Made by a program: the position numbers and the translations under genes | Shown here: positions 1-6,970 of the stretch, piece after piece | Layout: every line of letters starts with the position of its first letter | Numbering within the stretch: the first letter of the stretch is position 1 | The notes under the pieces: generated by a model | Databases searched by the model: none | What the model saw: only the letters and a program-made list of their open reading frames with translations | Told to the model about the DNA's origin: nothing | DNA from: Deltaproteobacteria bacterium | Lineage (GTDB): Bacteria > Desulfobacterota > DSM-4660 > Desulfatiglandales > HGW-15 | DNA length: 9,742 bases | Assembly: GCA_019307805.1 (NCBI GenBank) | Contig: JAFDIX010000131.1 | Coordinates: 1 to 9,742 of the forward strand | Direction: 5' to 3'

Positions 1-83
1 TCTGGGATACCTTAAGATTTAAAGGAAAGCCCGCGCAACATCGACTCAATCCAGAAGCAACCGAACGCATGCATTCGCGACAA

Positions 84-109
84 GATGCTGGATGCTGGTT
101 TCTGGATGC
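84..109. repeat. Short tandem GATGCTG motif upstream of the regulator
   Basis: GATGCTG occurs twice head to tail (84-90 and 91-97) and is followed by a third, partial unit (GTTTCTGGATGC). Just upstream, 62-77 is a nearly perfect palindrome (CGAA-c-GCATGC-a-TTCG). No reading frame of interest lies in 1-200. The tandem looks like debris of a small interspersed repeat, not a defined regulatory element. Confidence 0.4.
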
Positions 110-140
110 AGGCCACAGCGATTCAGCCCCCTTATTTCAT

Positions 141-155
141 ACTTGACAAGCAAGT
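141..155. promoter_or_regulatory. Inverted repeat ACTTG-N5-CAAGT overlapping a TTGACA box; possible IclR operator/promoter
   Basis: A perfect consensus -35 hexamer TTGACA lies at 143-148, about 50 bases before the IclR start. It is embedded in the inverted repeat ACTTG/CAAGT with a 5-nt spacer. IclR-family proteins commonly bind short palindromes overlapping their own promoter, so this is a sensible autoregulation site. I see no good -10 box at 16-18 nt spacing (the best candidates are poor AT-rich strings around 166-186). The promoter call therefore rests mainly on the -35 and the palindrome. Confidence 0.3.
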
Positions 156-200
156 GTTCCTTAGGTAATTCATTCATAGATAAGATTTAAATTCACATAC

Positions 201-974
201 ATGAATTTGGCTATGGGCTTGGTAAAATCTGCAGACCGCGCTTTTCAGATACTCAGGTACATCTCCGGGACAAACGATGGGATGAACCATAAGGAGCTCT
301 CCGGAGCGCTCCATATTCCGGGAAGCAGTCTTTCCGCCCTGCTTTCCAACCTTGTGGATCGCGAATATTTGTCCTTTGATCATATGAGCAGGCGTTACCG
401 AATGGGGCCTGAGATCCTGTACCTTGCGGGCCGGTATTTGGCAGGCCTTGATATCGTTGCTATTGGACAGCCCATTCTCAGGTCCCTCGTTGAAGCGACA
501 AGAGAGTCTGCCCTGCTGGCCGTCAGAAAAAATGGTCATATCCAGATAGTGATGAAGGAAAACTGTTCGGAATCCATTCAGCGGGTCATCGAAGTGGGTG
601 AGAGGACCCCTCTTTATGCCACGGCTGCGGGAAAGGCCATTCTCGCACATCTCAATGAAGAGGAGATGGAGAATTATTTCTCCTCCGTCACCTTGAAACC
701 CCTCACCCAAAGGACGATCACGGAAAAGGGCGTGTTAATGGGCCAGATTGAAAAGATCCGCTCCGGTGCCATTGCCTATTGTCACCGTGAAAATGATGAG
801 CACATCATTGCCATGGCAGCGCCCGTATTTGATTTGCATGGTTGCGTGGTCGCATCCATTACCGTTCCTGTACCCGCTGTTCGATTTGGAAAGGAAAAGG
901 AAAAAAGTATCGCACCGGCCCTGAGAGAGGCAGTGAAAAACTTCTCCCACAAACTGGGCTTCCAGGCAAACTAA
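201..974 (+). CDS. IclR-family transcriptional regulator
   Basis: This 257-residue cytoplasmic DNA-binding protein has the usual IclR length. Residues about 8-65 form the winged helix-turn-helix: VKSADRAFQILRYIS leads in, MNHKELSGALHIP and SSLSALLSNLVDREYL give the two HTH helices, and the wing follows (RRYRMGPEILYLAG). Residues about 80-250 are the effector-binding domain, with the family signature TPLYATAAGKAILA (P137 to K145) and the late AMAAPVFD...VASITV strand. Members of this family often control aromatic or organic acid catabolism and sense a pathway intermediate, which suits the ligase and molybdenum hydroxylase downstream. The next gene starts 59 bases on, in the same direction, so co-transcription is likely. 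The start is uncertain: ATG 201 has no clear Shine-Dalgarno, and ATG 213 (MGLVKSADRAF) is an equally plausible start. Family assignment is firm; target and ligand are inferred. Confidence 0.93.
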   Translation: MNLAMGLVKSADRAFQILRYISGTNDGMNHKELSGALHIPGSSLSALLSNLVDREYLSFDHMSRRYRMGPEILYLAGRYLAGLDIVAIGQPILRSLVEATRESALLAVRKNGHIQIVMKENCSESIQRVIEVGERTPLYATAAGKAILAHLNEEEMENYFSSVTLKPLTQRTITEKGVLMGQIEKIRSGAIAYCHRENDEHIIAMAAPVFDLHGCVVASITVPVPAVRFGKEKEKSIAPALREAVKNFSHKLGFQAN

Positions 975-1033
975 CCCTTTTGGGGGCAACAGAGAAATCC
1001 CGATCCACACAAGATTTGGCGCAAGGAGAAGAT

Positions 1034-2801
1034 ATGGAGAAGGGCAAAATGACCCATCGGGAGATTATCGACGGCTGGCATCCCTTTACCCATGAAGAAA
1101 TCAACCGCTATGTGGACAAAGGATTCTGGCGCAATCTGACCGTGTGTGATCTGTTGGATAAAAATGCGGCCATCACCCCTGACAAACTTGCATTTGCCGA
1201 TGACACAACGGAAATCACCTGGAAAGAACTGCAGGAAAGGTCCAACAGAATCGCCCTCCACCTCAAAAAAGCCGGGGTGGAATATGGTGATTTTTTTGTG
1301 CTCCAGATGACCAATGTGATTGCGTTTTTCTACCTCTTTTTCGGGCTCAATCGAATCGGCGCCGTCCCTGTGATGGGTCTCCCACGGCACAGGAAGCTGG
1401 AAGTGAATCATGAGATAGGACTCCACAGGGCCAAGGGAATCTGTGTGATGGCGGGGGAGAAATTTGATTTTGTGGGTATGGTGGAAGGGATAAAGGATCA
1501 ACACGCATACCTGGAAATTTTTTTGGTTGCCGGGGGCGAGGCACCACAAGGATGGCAGAACCTCGACGAACTTCTAGGCCGGCACATTGAAGAGGAATAT
1601 ACACCCGGCTACCTCGATGCCTTCAGACCGGACCCCAATGATATCTGCTGTGAACAGCTCTCCGGAGGCACGACCGGTCTCCCCAAGGGAATCCCCCGGA
1701 CCCACAATGACTATATCTGTCAGTGGGAGGGGTACGGGAGGATCGCCGGGTATACCGAGGAGTCCGTGGCCCTTATACCCATACCGGTTGGGCACAACGC
1801 CGCCTTTATCACCCTGAGCGGTCCATCCCTGTTCATGGGGGCGACCGTTGTGCTGACGAAATCCCCCCGGCCGAAGGAAAGCTTTGAATTGATCCAGAAG
1901 TACGGGGTCACCCACACTTTGTTGATACCGGTCCAGGTGAGCTATTGGAGGGATGCCGGAGAGGTTCGAGACCTGTACGATTTATCATCCCTGCGGGTGA
2001 TGGGGGTGGGCGCTCAAAAGTTGAGGCCTGAGCTTGCCGAATGGGCCCTGACAGACCTGGAGGTGGATCTGGTCAATCATTTCGGGATGGCCGAAGGGCC
2101 CATGGTGTGCAACCGCTGGAACTGCCCAAGGGAACCCCAGATGTACACGGTGGGCTTCCCCATGGTCCTGGGCCCCGAGGCCCGGATAGAGATCTTTAAT
2201 GACCGGAACGAAGAGATGGAAACCGGGGAAATCGGAGAACTGGTTGCCAACGGGTTGCTGAATCTCAGGGGGTACTTCAGGAACCCGGAAGAGAATGCAA
2301 ATGCCTTTGATGAAAAGGGCTTCTTTCATACCGGGGACCTCATGTCCCGAAGGCCCGACGGACGGTTTGTCGTGGAGGGCCGAAAAAAAGACATGGTCAA
2401 TCGGGGGGGCGAAAACGTCTATCCCGAGGCGGTTTCCAAATGTGAGGTATGTGGCGGTGGTGGGCATGCCCGACTATAAACTGGGTGAAAAACTCTGTGC
2501 CTTTATCCAGCCCAATGAGGGCCGGACCATCACCTTTGACGAGATGAAGAAGCACATGGAAGAGCATGGGGTCGCGGTCTTTCAATGGCCTGAAAGATTG
2601 GAGATCCTGGAGGGCTGGCCCCTGACGGCGGTCAACAAGATTGACAAGCGACGCCTGCGGGTCTTCATTACCGTAAAGCTCTATGAAGAAGGGGCCATAG
2701 AGAAGGAATTCGGCAACGAGTATCTGGAACGGGAGAAGATATCCATTGATGATGTGGTATCTGGAAAGGAAAAGATCGAACTGACAGGGACACCGATTTA
2801 G
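1034..2801 (+). pseudogene. Disrupted EntE/DhbE-type aryl-acid adenylating ligase (copy 1, frameshifted by about 20-nt deletion)
   Basis: This encodes an ANL-superfamily ligase of the 2,3-dihydroxybenzoate-AMP ligase type. It starts at ATG 1034, after AAGGAG at 1023-1028 (5-nt spacing). The P-loop SGGTTGLPKG is at residues 210-219 and is followed by IPRTHNDY as in EntE. The acid-pocket HN pair is H254-N255, NHFGMAEGP is A5, GFFHTGDL is A7, and GRKKDMVNRGGENVYPE (hinge) ends at E465. It aligns with the copy at 7438 without gaps over residues 1-465. There, 24 nt expected between the codons for E465 and the next aligned residue are reduced to 4 nt (2429-2432). The original frame then stops at 2479 (481 aa), while the remainder, including the A10 lysine codon 2637-2639 in TAVNKIDK, continues in the +1 frame to 2801. 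Restored, the protein would be 595 aa, exactly like copy 2. As it stands, the product lacks the mobile C-terminal domain and should be inactive. An ATG at 2466 could start a 111-aa C-domain fragment, so a split protein is not excluded; assembly error is another option. Confidence 0.85.
2429..2433 (+). other. Site of the inferred 20-nt deletion/frameshift in ligase copy 1
   Basis: Upstream the reading is ...NVYPE (E codon 2426-2428). Downstream, from TTT 2433, the matching frame reads FPNVRYVAVVGMPD, which lines up with HPKVANCAAIGIPD of copy 2. Copy 2 has eight codons (RIEDKLKL, 24 nt) between these points and copy 1 has four nucleotides. Both sides are otherwise exactly colinear: 465 codons before, and 123 codons including stop after. 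A single 20-nt loss therefore explains everything. It is not at a homopolymer; the G7 run at 2403-2409 lies upstream and is in frame. Confidence 0.8.
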
Positions 2802-2832
2802 GAAGGTGGAAGGCGGAAGGCGGAAAGGAAAA

Positions 2833-2852
2833 TTAGACAGGATTTACAGGAT
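2833..2852 (+). repeat. Interspersed 20-nt repeat, forward copy
   Basis: The sequence ttagacaggatttacaggat matches the reverse complement of 3205-3224 at 19 of 20 positions. Its own ACAGGAT word occurs in tandem, with another ACAGGAT at 2855-2861. Such strings are frequent intergenic debris in genomes of this type (recollection, not a search). Confidence 0.6.
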
Positions 2853-2870
2853 AAACAGGATGTGTTTCTT

Positions 2871-2899
2871 TTTTTGCCTTTCCGGAAGAAAGGCAAAAA
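2871..2899. repeat. Perfect 12-bp inverted repeat (hairpin), 5-nt loop
   Basis: TTTTTGCCTTTC pairs perfectly with GAAAGGCAAAAA around a CGGAA loop. The T run is on the 5' arm and the A run on the 3' arm, with no T tract after it. It is therefore not a standard intrinsic terminator for the upstream ligase, although RNA made from either strand would fold. Its geometry (12-bp stem, 5-nt loop) matches the hairpin at 3256-3284. Confidence 0.6.
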
Positions 2900-3204
2900 T
2901 GGGATCCTTCTTTGGTGTGCATAATTAGGAAAGCAGAAAATAGACATGTCTACCTTTAGGTGGAAAGAAGAGAAATCTCTCGCCCGTCCTGCCCAGAGCG
3001 GGACTAGAGGCGCAGCCGCCGTCGCCTAGGCTATGGCGGGCCAAGGAGTAGTTTAGAGAATAGTTAAATGGTTGAATAGAGAAATAGGTAAAGAGTAACA
3101 AGTAACGAGTGGGCGGTAAAAATCTGTGCCGTTCCCTCGCCCTTGGGCGGGGATGGGATATTTCGCGGTTTCTTCTGGAACCCGCGAAAAGAATAATCCA
3201 TAAA

Positions 3205-3224
3205 ATCCTGTTAATCCTGTCTAA
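3205..3224 (-). repeat. Interspersed 20-nt repeat, inverse copy
   Basis: This is the reverse-complement partner of 2833-2852, with one mismatch in 20. The two copies face each other across about 350 bases, and each is followed on its right by a 12-bp hairpin. Confidence 0.6.
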
Positions 3225-3255
3225 CTTTTCTTCCCTGCCCGCAGGGCATGACCAT

Positions 3256-3284
3256 TTTGCGTCTGACAAGTCGTCAGACGCAAA
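3256..3284. repeat. Perfect 12-bp inverted repeat (hairpin), 5-nt loop
   Basis: TTTGCGTCTGAC pairs with GTCAGACGCAAA around AAGTC. A smaller hairpin, CCCTG-CCCG-CAGGG, sits just upstream at 3233-3246. There is no T tract, so intrinsic termination is not indicated. It may be a REP-like or protein-binding palindrome. Confidence 0.6.
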
Positions 3285-3305
3285 GTCCGCGTGGGCTTGG
3301 CGCGA

Positions 3306-3321
3306 CGAAGCCTTGGCGAAG
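3306..3321 (+). repeat. CGAAGC-CTTG-GCGAAG repeat unit, copy A
   Basis: It differs from the unit at 3432-3447 at 2 of 16 positions. Both changes are in the central GCC-TT-GGC / GCT-TT-AGC core and keep its 3-base arms complementary. The surrounding frame translates as a plausible-looking peptide, but this appears to be repeat sequence, not a gene. Confidence 0.5.
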
Positions 3322-3426
3322 TTGGGTCGAGTGAGCGAAGCGAACCCCGCAAACGGGATGCAAGCACGCGTGGCTAATAGGGGTAGAAGGGGGAATGGAT
3401 GAATGAAATACTTCAGCCTTCCTTGG

Positions 3427-3452
3427 GGCGCCGAAGCTTTAGCGAAGGCGCC
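3427..3452 (+). repeat. CGAAGC-TTTA-GCGAAG repeat unit, copy B, bounded by GGCGCC arms
   Basis: GGCGCC at 3427-3432 and 3447-3452 can pair with each other around the repeat core. The element lies about 40 bases before the start of the molybdenum hydroxylase operon, so it would fall in its leader or promoter region. Confidence 0.5.
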
Positions 3453-3489
3453 AGTCTTCAACCTAAATACCTGAAAAAAGGAGAAAGAG

Positions 3490-5784
3490 ATGCATGATAC
3501 TGAATATCGCGTTGTAGGACAGCCGGTCCCGAGGATTGACGGCAAGGTGAAGGTCACAGGGACTGCCACCTTTGCCGATGACATGGCCATGGTCGGGATG
3601 CTGCATGGGAAGCTTTTGAGGAGCCCCTATGCCCATGCCAGAATCAAGAACATCGATACCAGTAAGGCGGAAAAGCTGACCGGAGTGCGGGCGGTGATTA
3701 CCGGAAAGGACTTCCCGGGTATTGTGGTGGGGTTCATGAAGCAATATGCGGACCGTCCCCCCATTGCCGTGGACAAGGTGCGCCATTACGGAGAGACGGT
3801 GGCTGCGGTGGCTGCGGTGGATGAGGACACGGCCGAGGATGCCCTGGACCTCATTGAGGTGGAGTATGAGGAATTGACCCCTGTCGTCAATTGGGAAGAC
3901 GCCATGAAAGAGGGGGCCCCCCTGGTCCATGACCAGGCAAAGAACAACATCGGCGCGACCTGTGAATTTGATTATGGGGACGTGGATAAGGCCTTTAAGG
4001 AGTGTGATTATATCCTGGAAAAGAAGTTTGCCACCCAGCGGGTCGCCATCGGCTTTATCGAGCCCCATGCCGCCCTTGCCAGTGTGGACGGCTCGGGCAA
4101 GGTCCTCTTTCAGGGGTCCAAACAGAGCCCCTACATCACCTGGCGGCATCTGGCATGGGGCCTCGGCATGCCCCTTGACAAGATCAGGATCATAAATCCC
4201 TATATCGGTGGGGCCTTTTCAGGGAAGCATGAAGCATTTGACCTCGATTTCTGTGCGGTCCGCCTCACCCAAAAGACCAGGCGGCCGGTCAAGATCGTGG
4301 TCAACCAGGAGGATGTCATCGGGACCTACCGGCAGAGGCACGAAAAGCATGTATGGCTGAAAGCAGGCATGAAAAAGGACGGCACCCTGGTGGCCATGGA
4401 CTGTAAGTACATTGCCGATGGTGGTGCCTATCTCAGCGTCGCCGCCCTCAACCTCTTTCTCTTCGGGATGTTCAATGCCCTCCCCTTCCGGGTGCCCCAT
4501 GTGCGTTACGATGCCAAGCGGGTCTACACAAACCTGCCCGTTTGCGGCGCCGTGCGGGGCCAGTCCCAGGTCATTGCGGGATACGTCTTTAACTCCGTGG
4601 TGACCATGATGGCCGAAGATCTGGGTCTGGACCCCCTCGAGGTGATGCGCAAAAACATCGTGGAACAGGGCGAGACCCTGGTGGCAGGATCCAAGGTCTC
4701 CAGCACCGGGCTCAAGGATGCCATTGAGATAGTCTCAGAAAAAATTGGCTGGGATGAAAAACGATCCAAAAAAGAACCCAACAAAGGGATCGGTTTCGCC
4801 TGTGGCGCCCAGATTTCAGGTTGCCGCATGGGCGGCCACTTTGCATCATCCGCCCTTGTGAAGATCGGTGAAGACGGCACCGTACAGCTTGTCCACGGCG
4901 GGACAGAGCTCGGCCAGGGGTGTGACACGGTCTTTGCCCAGATGACTGCTGAGGTCCTGGGGGTCGATTTTGAGGATGTGCAGATAGAGATGGAAGACAG
5001 CCATGACGGTATCCTGGATTCCGGGATGTTTGGAGATCGGTGTACCACCTGGAGCGGAAATGCGGTCATCGCTGCGGCCGAAGATGTCAAAGCAAAGCTG
5101 GCCGAAATAGCCGCAGAAATGCTCGGTGCGAAACCCGAAGAACTGGTCTTCAGGGACAAACAGATATTTGTTGAGAACAGCCCCGGCAAGGCGATCCCGT
5201 TCTTGAGAGCGGTCAGGAACGCCTACTATGGGGTAGGCAAATCACTCTATGGCAGCGGCAGTTGGAGCTTTCCGGGGGCGGAAATCGCGGACTTCAGCCA
5301 GGGGCACTGCGAAAAGTTCACCCCGTCATTCAGTTTTGTTGCCCAGGCCGTGGAGGTGGAGGTGGACCCTGATACCGGAAAGGCAACCCTGCTCAATTCA
5401 ATCGCTGCGGATGATTGCGGCCGTCCCATAAACCCCCTGCTGGTGGAAGGGCAAATGGACGGCGGGTCCGCCCACATGATCGGCCAGGCGCTTTACGAAA
5501 AAAGCCTCTACAGTGACAAGGGGGTCGCCCTGACCGGATCCATGAGGACCTATAAGATTCCCACGGCCCTGGACGTGCCCAGGCTTACCAACCATCACGT
5601 CCTGGTGCATGATCCCCTGGGACCCTTTGGGGCCAAGGGAGCGGGAGAGACCTGTACCACGGCCATCATGGCAGCCATTCGGAATGCCATCGAAGATGCT
5701 GTGGGCGTTCGCTTATGCGAACCTCCCTTTACACCGGAAAAGATCTACCAGGCACTGAAGGAGAAAAAGGAGGGCAAGAAGTGA
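3490..5784 (+). CDS. Molybdenum hydroxylase large (Mo-pterin) subunit, 4-hydroxybenzoyl-CoA reductase/xanthine dehydrogenase family
   Basis: This 764-residue subunit binds the molybdopterin cofactor and the substrate; its length suits HcrA/HbaC-type L subunits. The start is ATG 3490 after AAGGAG (3478-3483, 6-nt spacing). Residues about 15-130 are the a/b hammerhead domain (RIDGKVKVTGTATFADD to EVEYEELTPVV). Mo-binding motifs include FIEPHAALA (E191), YIGGAFSGKHE (238-248), CGAVRGQSQ (R356), GTELGQG (475-477) and GAKGAGE, whose final Glu (E720) is the catalytic base of the family. The C-terminus FTPEKIYQAL is typical. There is no signal peptide, so it acts in the cytoplasm. It overlaps the FAD subunit by 4 nt and is part of the L-M-small-S-ligase operon. 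In this family the enzyme adds or removes a ring hydroxyl; the ligase neighbour suggests an acyl-CoA-activated aromatic or heteroaromatic. Canonical GGxFGxK and RGFGxPQ motifs are altered here (GGAFSGK, RGQSQ). Family is firm, substrate unknown. Confidence 0.93.
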   Translation: MHDTEYRVVGQPVPRIDGKVKVTGTATFADDMAMVGMLHGKLLRSPYAHARIKNIDTSKAEKLTGVRAVITGKDFPGIVVGFMKQYADRPPIAVDKVRHYGETVAAVAAVDEDTAEDALDLIEVEYEELTPVVNWEDAMKEGAPLVHDQAKNNIGATCEFDYGDVDKAFKECDYILEKKFATQRVAIGFIEPHAALASVDGSGKVLFQGSKQSPYITWRHLAWGLGMPLDKIRIINPYIGGAFSGKHEAFDLDFCAVRLTQKTRRPVKIVVNQEDVIGTYRQRHEKHVWLKAGMKKDGTLVAMDCKYIADGGAYLSVAALNLFLFGMFNALPFRVPHVRYDAKRVYTNLPVCGAVRGQSQVIAGYVFNSVVTMMAEDLGLDPLEVMRKNIVEQGETLVAGSKVSSTGLKDAIEIVSEKIGWDEKRSKKEPNKGIGFACGAQISGCRMGGHFASSALVKIGEDGTVQLVHGGTELGQGCDTVFAQMTAEVLGVDFEDVQIEMEDSHDGILDSGMFGDRCTTWSGNAVIAAAEDVKAKLAEIAAEMLGAKPEELVFRDKQIFVENSPGKAIPFLRAVRNAYYGVGKSLYGSGSWSFPGAEIADFSQGHCEKFTPSFSFVAQAVEVEVDPDTGKATLLNSIAADDCGRPINPLLVEGQMDGGSAHMIGQALYEKSLYSDKGVALTGSMRTYKIPTALDVPRLTNHHVLVHDPLGPFGAKGAGETCTTAIMAAIRNAIEDAVGVRLCEPPFTPEKIYQALKEKKEGKK

Positions 5785-6674
5785 AAAAATATCCATCTTT
5801 AAGAAGATTGCCGAAGTTTGAATATATTGCTCCAACGACCCTCGAGGAGGCGACCCGCTTTCTTTCCGAGCATAAAAATGAGGCCCGGCCCATTGCCGGC
5901 GGTACGGACCTCCTGCTCAATATGAAGAGACGTGCGGCCGTGCCTCAATTTGTGGTGGGTCTCAGGAATATTCCGGACCTGGACCGGATTGCCTATGATG
6001 AAGGCAAGGGACTCCGGATCGGGCCCATGGTGACGATCCACGATGTGGAGACCTCACCTCTGGTGCTGGAAAAGTATCCCATTCTCTCCCAGGCCGCCGC
6101 CACACTGGGCTCTATTCAAATCAGAAACCTTGGGACAGTGGTGGGTAACGTGTGCAATGCCCTGCCCTCGGCCGATATGGTCCCAAGCCTCATTGCCCTG
6201 GGCACCCGGGTGAAGATAATCAACGGGACCGATGAACGACTGGTGGTTCTCGAGGACTTCATCACCAATGTGGGAAAGACGGTCCTGGCGCCCGGTGAAG
6301 TGGTGGCAGAACTCCAGGTACCGGAACTGCCGTCCAAGGGTGCAGGCACATACATTAAGTATGCCCAGCGTGGGGCCAAGGCCCTGGGTATCTGTAATGT
6401 GGCTGCGTGGCTCTCCATGAAAGACGACACCTGTACGGACGTCAGGATCTGCCTGGGGGCAGTGGGCCAAACCCCCATTCGGGCTGTCCAGGCCGAAGCG
6501 GTATTGAAAGGACAACCCTTCACCCCGGAAAAGGTGAAGGAAGCGGGGCAAATCGTATCCAAAGAGGCCCAACCCCGGACCTCCCTTTTGCGGGGTTCCG
6601 CAGAATACAGAAAAGAGATGGTCGGGGTATTGACCGAGAGGGCTTTAAAAAACGTCAGGGATCAGATTGGTTAG
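5781..6674 (+). CDS. Molybdenum hydroxylase medium (FAD-binding) subunit
   Basis: This is the electron-transfer subunit (297 aa) carrying FAD, related to CoxM, the XDH FAD domain and HcrB. I choose GTG 5781 as the start. It has AAGGAGG at 5767-5773 (7-nt spacing), overlaps the upstream stop as GTGA, and begins where homology starts (KKYPSLRRLPKFEYIAPTTLEEA). An in-frame ATG at 5715 lies inside the L gene and would add unrelated residues. FAD motifs are PIAGGTDLLL (37-46) and SIQIRNLGTVVGNVCNALPSAD (ending D132). The canonical TxGGN is TVVGN here, with Val121 replacing the first Gly. Residues about 175-285 form the C-terminal CO-dehydrogenase flavoprotein domain. Classical HcrB subunits carry a Cys-rich insertion after this GN motif that binds an extra [4Fe-4S] cluster. 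It is absent here, and only one Cys (C125) is in the area. This makes a standard 4-hydroxybenzoyl-CoA reductase less likely and an oxidative hydroxylase more likely. Confidence 0.92.
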   Translation: MKKYPSLRRLPKFEYIAPTTLEEATRFLSEHKNEARPIAGGTDLLLNMKRRAAVPQFVVGLRNIPDLDRIAYDEGKGLRIGPMVTIHDVETSPLVLEKYPILSQAAATLGSIQIRNLGTVVGNVCNALPSADMVPSLIALGTRVKIINGTDERLVVLEDFITNVGKTVLAPGEVVAELQVPELPSKGAGTYIKYAQRGAKALGICNVAAWLSMKDDTCTDVRICLGAVGQTPIRAVQAEAVLKGQPFTPEKVKEAGQIVSKEAQPRTSLLRGSAEYRKEMVGVLTERALKNVRDQIG

Positions 6675-6760
6675 TTGGGTCTCAGTGCAAAGACACCACC
6701 TCGTGCCCTAATAAAGCAATAATATCTGCTTATATATGAAAGACAGAAAAGGACGGTTAC

Positions 6761-6967
6761 ATGGAAAAAATGATTGCTGTGCGGGTCATGGGGGATAAAG
6801 AGACCAGACAGGTGACCCTGGAAGAGGCCCGGAAGATCATGGACGAGGTCTACAATGATCCCATTGGAGGGCTTGTTGCCGATGCCAGGACCCGTCAGGT
6901 CATTTGGGCCATAGGACCCGATGTTGAGGAAATCCTCATCATGGAAAAAATGTTTGGAGGAGGTTAA
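6761..6967 (+). CDS. Small conserved-looking protein ending in Gly-Gly-Gly, between FAD and FeS subunits
   Basis: I do not recognise a named family. The protein has 68 residues, no Cys, no signal peptide and no membrane segment. The start ATG 6761 has AAGGA at 6749-6753 (7-nt spacing), and the gene ends 3 nt before the FeS subunit, so it is translated within the operon. Visible layout: strand (MIAVRVMGD, 4-12), polar strand into helix (TRQVTLEEARKIMDEVYND, 15-33), then GGLVADARTRQVIW (36-49) and GPDVEEILIMEKMFGGG (52-68). The order strand-strand-helix-strand-strand, the size, and a C-terminus like VEEILIMEKMFGGG recall ThiS/MoaD beta-grasp sulfur carriers, which end in VxxVxGG. However, the final Gly codons are also the AGGAGG ribosome-binding site of the next gene, so the GGG tail may be a by-product. 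A role in maturing or regulating the Mo enzyme is inference from position only. That it is a real gene is fairly sure. Confidence 0.75.
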   Translation: MEKMIAVRVMGDKETRQVTLEEARKIMDEVYNDPIGGLVADARTRQVIWAIGPDVEEILIMEKMFGGG

Positions 6968-6970
6968 CGA

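Larger units (their letters stand above)
2802..3489. other. Gene-free, repeat-rich intergenic patchwork
   Basis: No credible gene lies in these 688 bases. The open frames here (for example plus strand 3109-3402 and minus strand 2925-3590) translate repeat sequence and have no ribosome-binding site or family pattern. The contents in order are: a GGAAGGC/GGCGGAA tandem stretch (about 2802-2828); a copy of a 20-nt interspersed repeat (2833-2852); a 12-bp-stem hairpin (2871-2899); a GC-rich stretch with CCGCC/GGCGG arms around GCCTAGGC (3015-3038); an AT-rich part with repeated GTAAC/AGTAA words (3060-3105); the inverse copy of the 20-nt repeat (3205-3224); a second 12-bp-stem hairpin (3256-3284); and two related CGAAGC..GCGAAG units (3306-3321, 3432-3447). 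The block separates the broken ligase from the oxidoreductase operon, so that operon probably has its own promoter here, but I cannot place it convincingly. Confidence 0.7.

Noticed and set aside
842..1033. The ligase copy 1 frame is open upstream from 842, inside the IclR gene.
   Set aside because: This part overlaps the end of the IclR gene in another frame and has no ligase homology. ATG 1034 has a good ribosome-binding site and matches the start of copy 2.
2871..2899. Intrinsic terminator after ligase copy 1.
   Set aside because: The stem is strong but no T tract follows on either strand; the T run is inside the 5' arm.
3109..3402. Plus-strand open frame of 97 codons in the intergenic region.
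   Set aside because: It consists of hairpin and CGAAGC-type repeat sequence, with no ribosome-binding site and no recognisable family.
2925..3590. Minus-strand open frame of 221 codons.
   Set aside because: It reads through repeats and into the antisense of the L-subunit start; the composition is not that of a real protein.
3463..4149. Minus-strand open frame of 228 codons opposite the L subunit.
   Set aside because: It is antisense to a clear Mo-pterin subunit, with no family pattern of its own.
5715..5780. ATG 5715 as the start of the FAD subunit.
   Set aside because: It lies deep in the L-subunit gene and adds residues unlike the family. GTG 5781 has AAGGAGG at 7-nt spacing and a 4-nt stop/start overlap.
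6714..6731. AAGCA-N8-TGCTT inverted repeat and AT-rich box before the small gene.
   Set aside because: The arms are only 5 bp and there is no matching -35, so it is too weak to call an internal promoter or operator.
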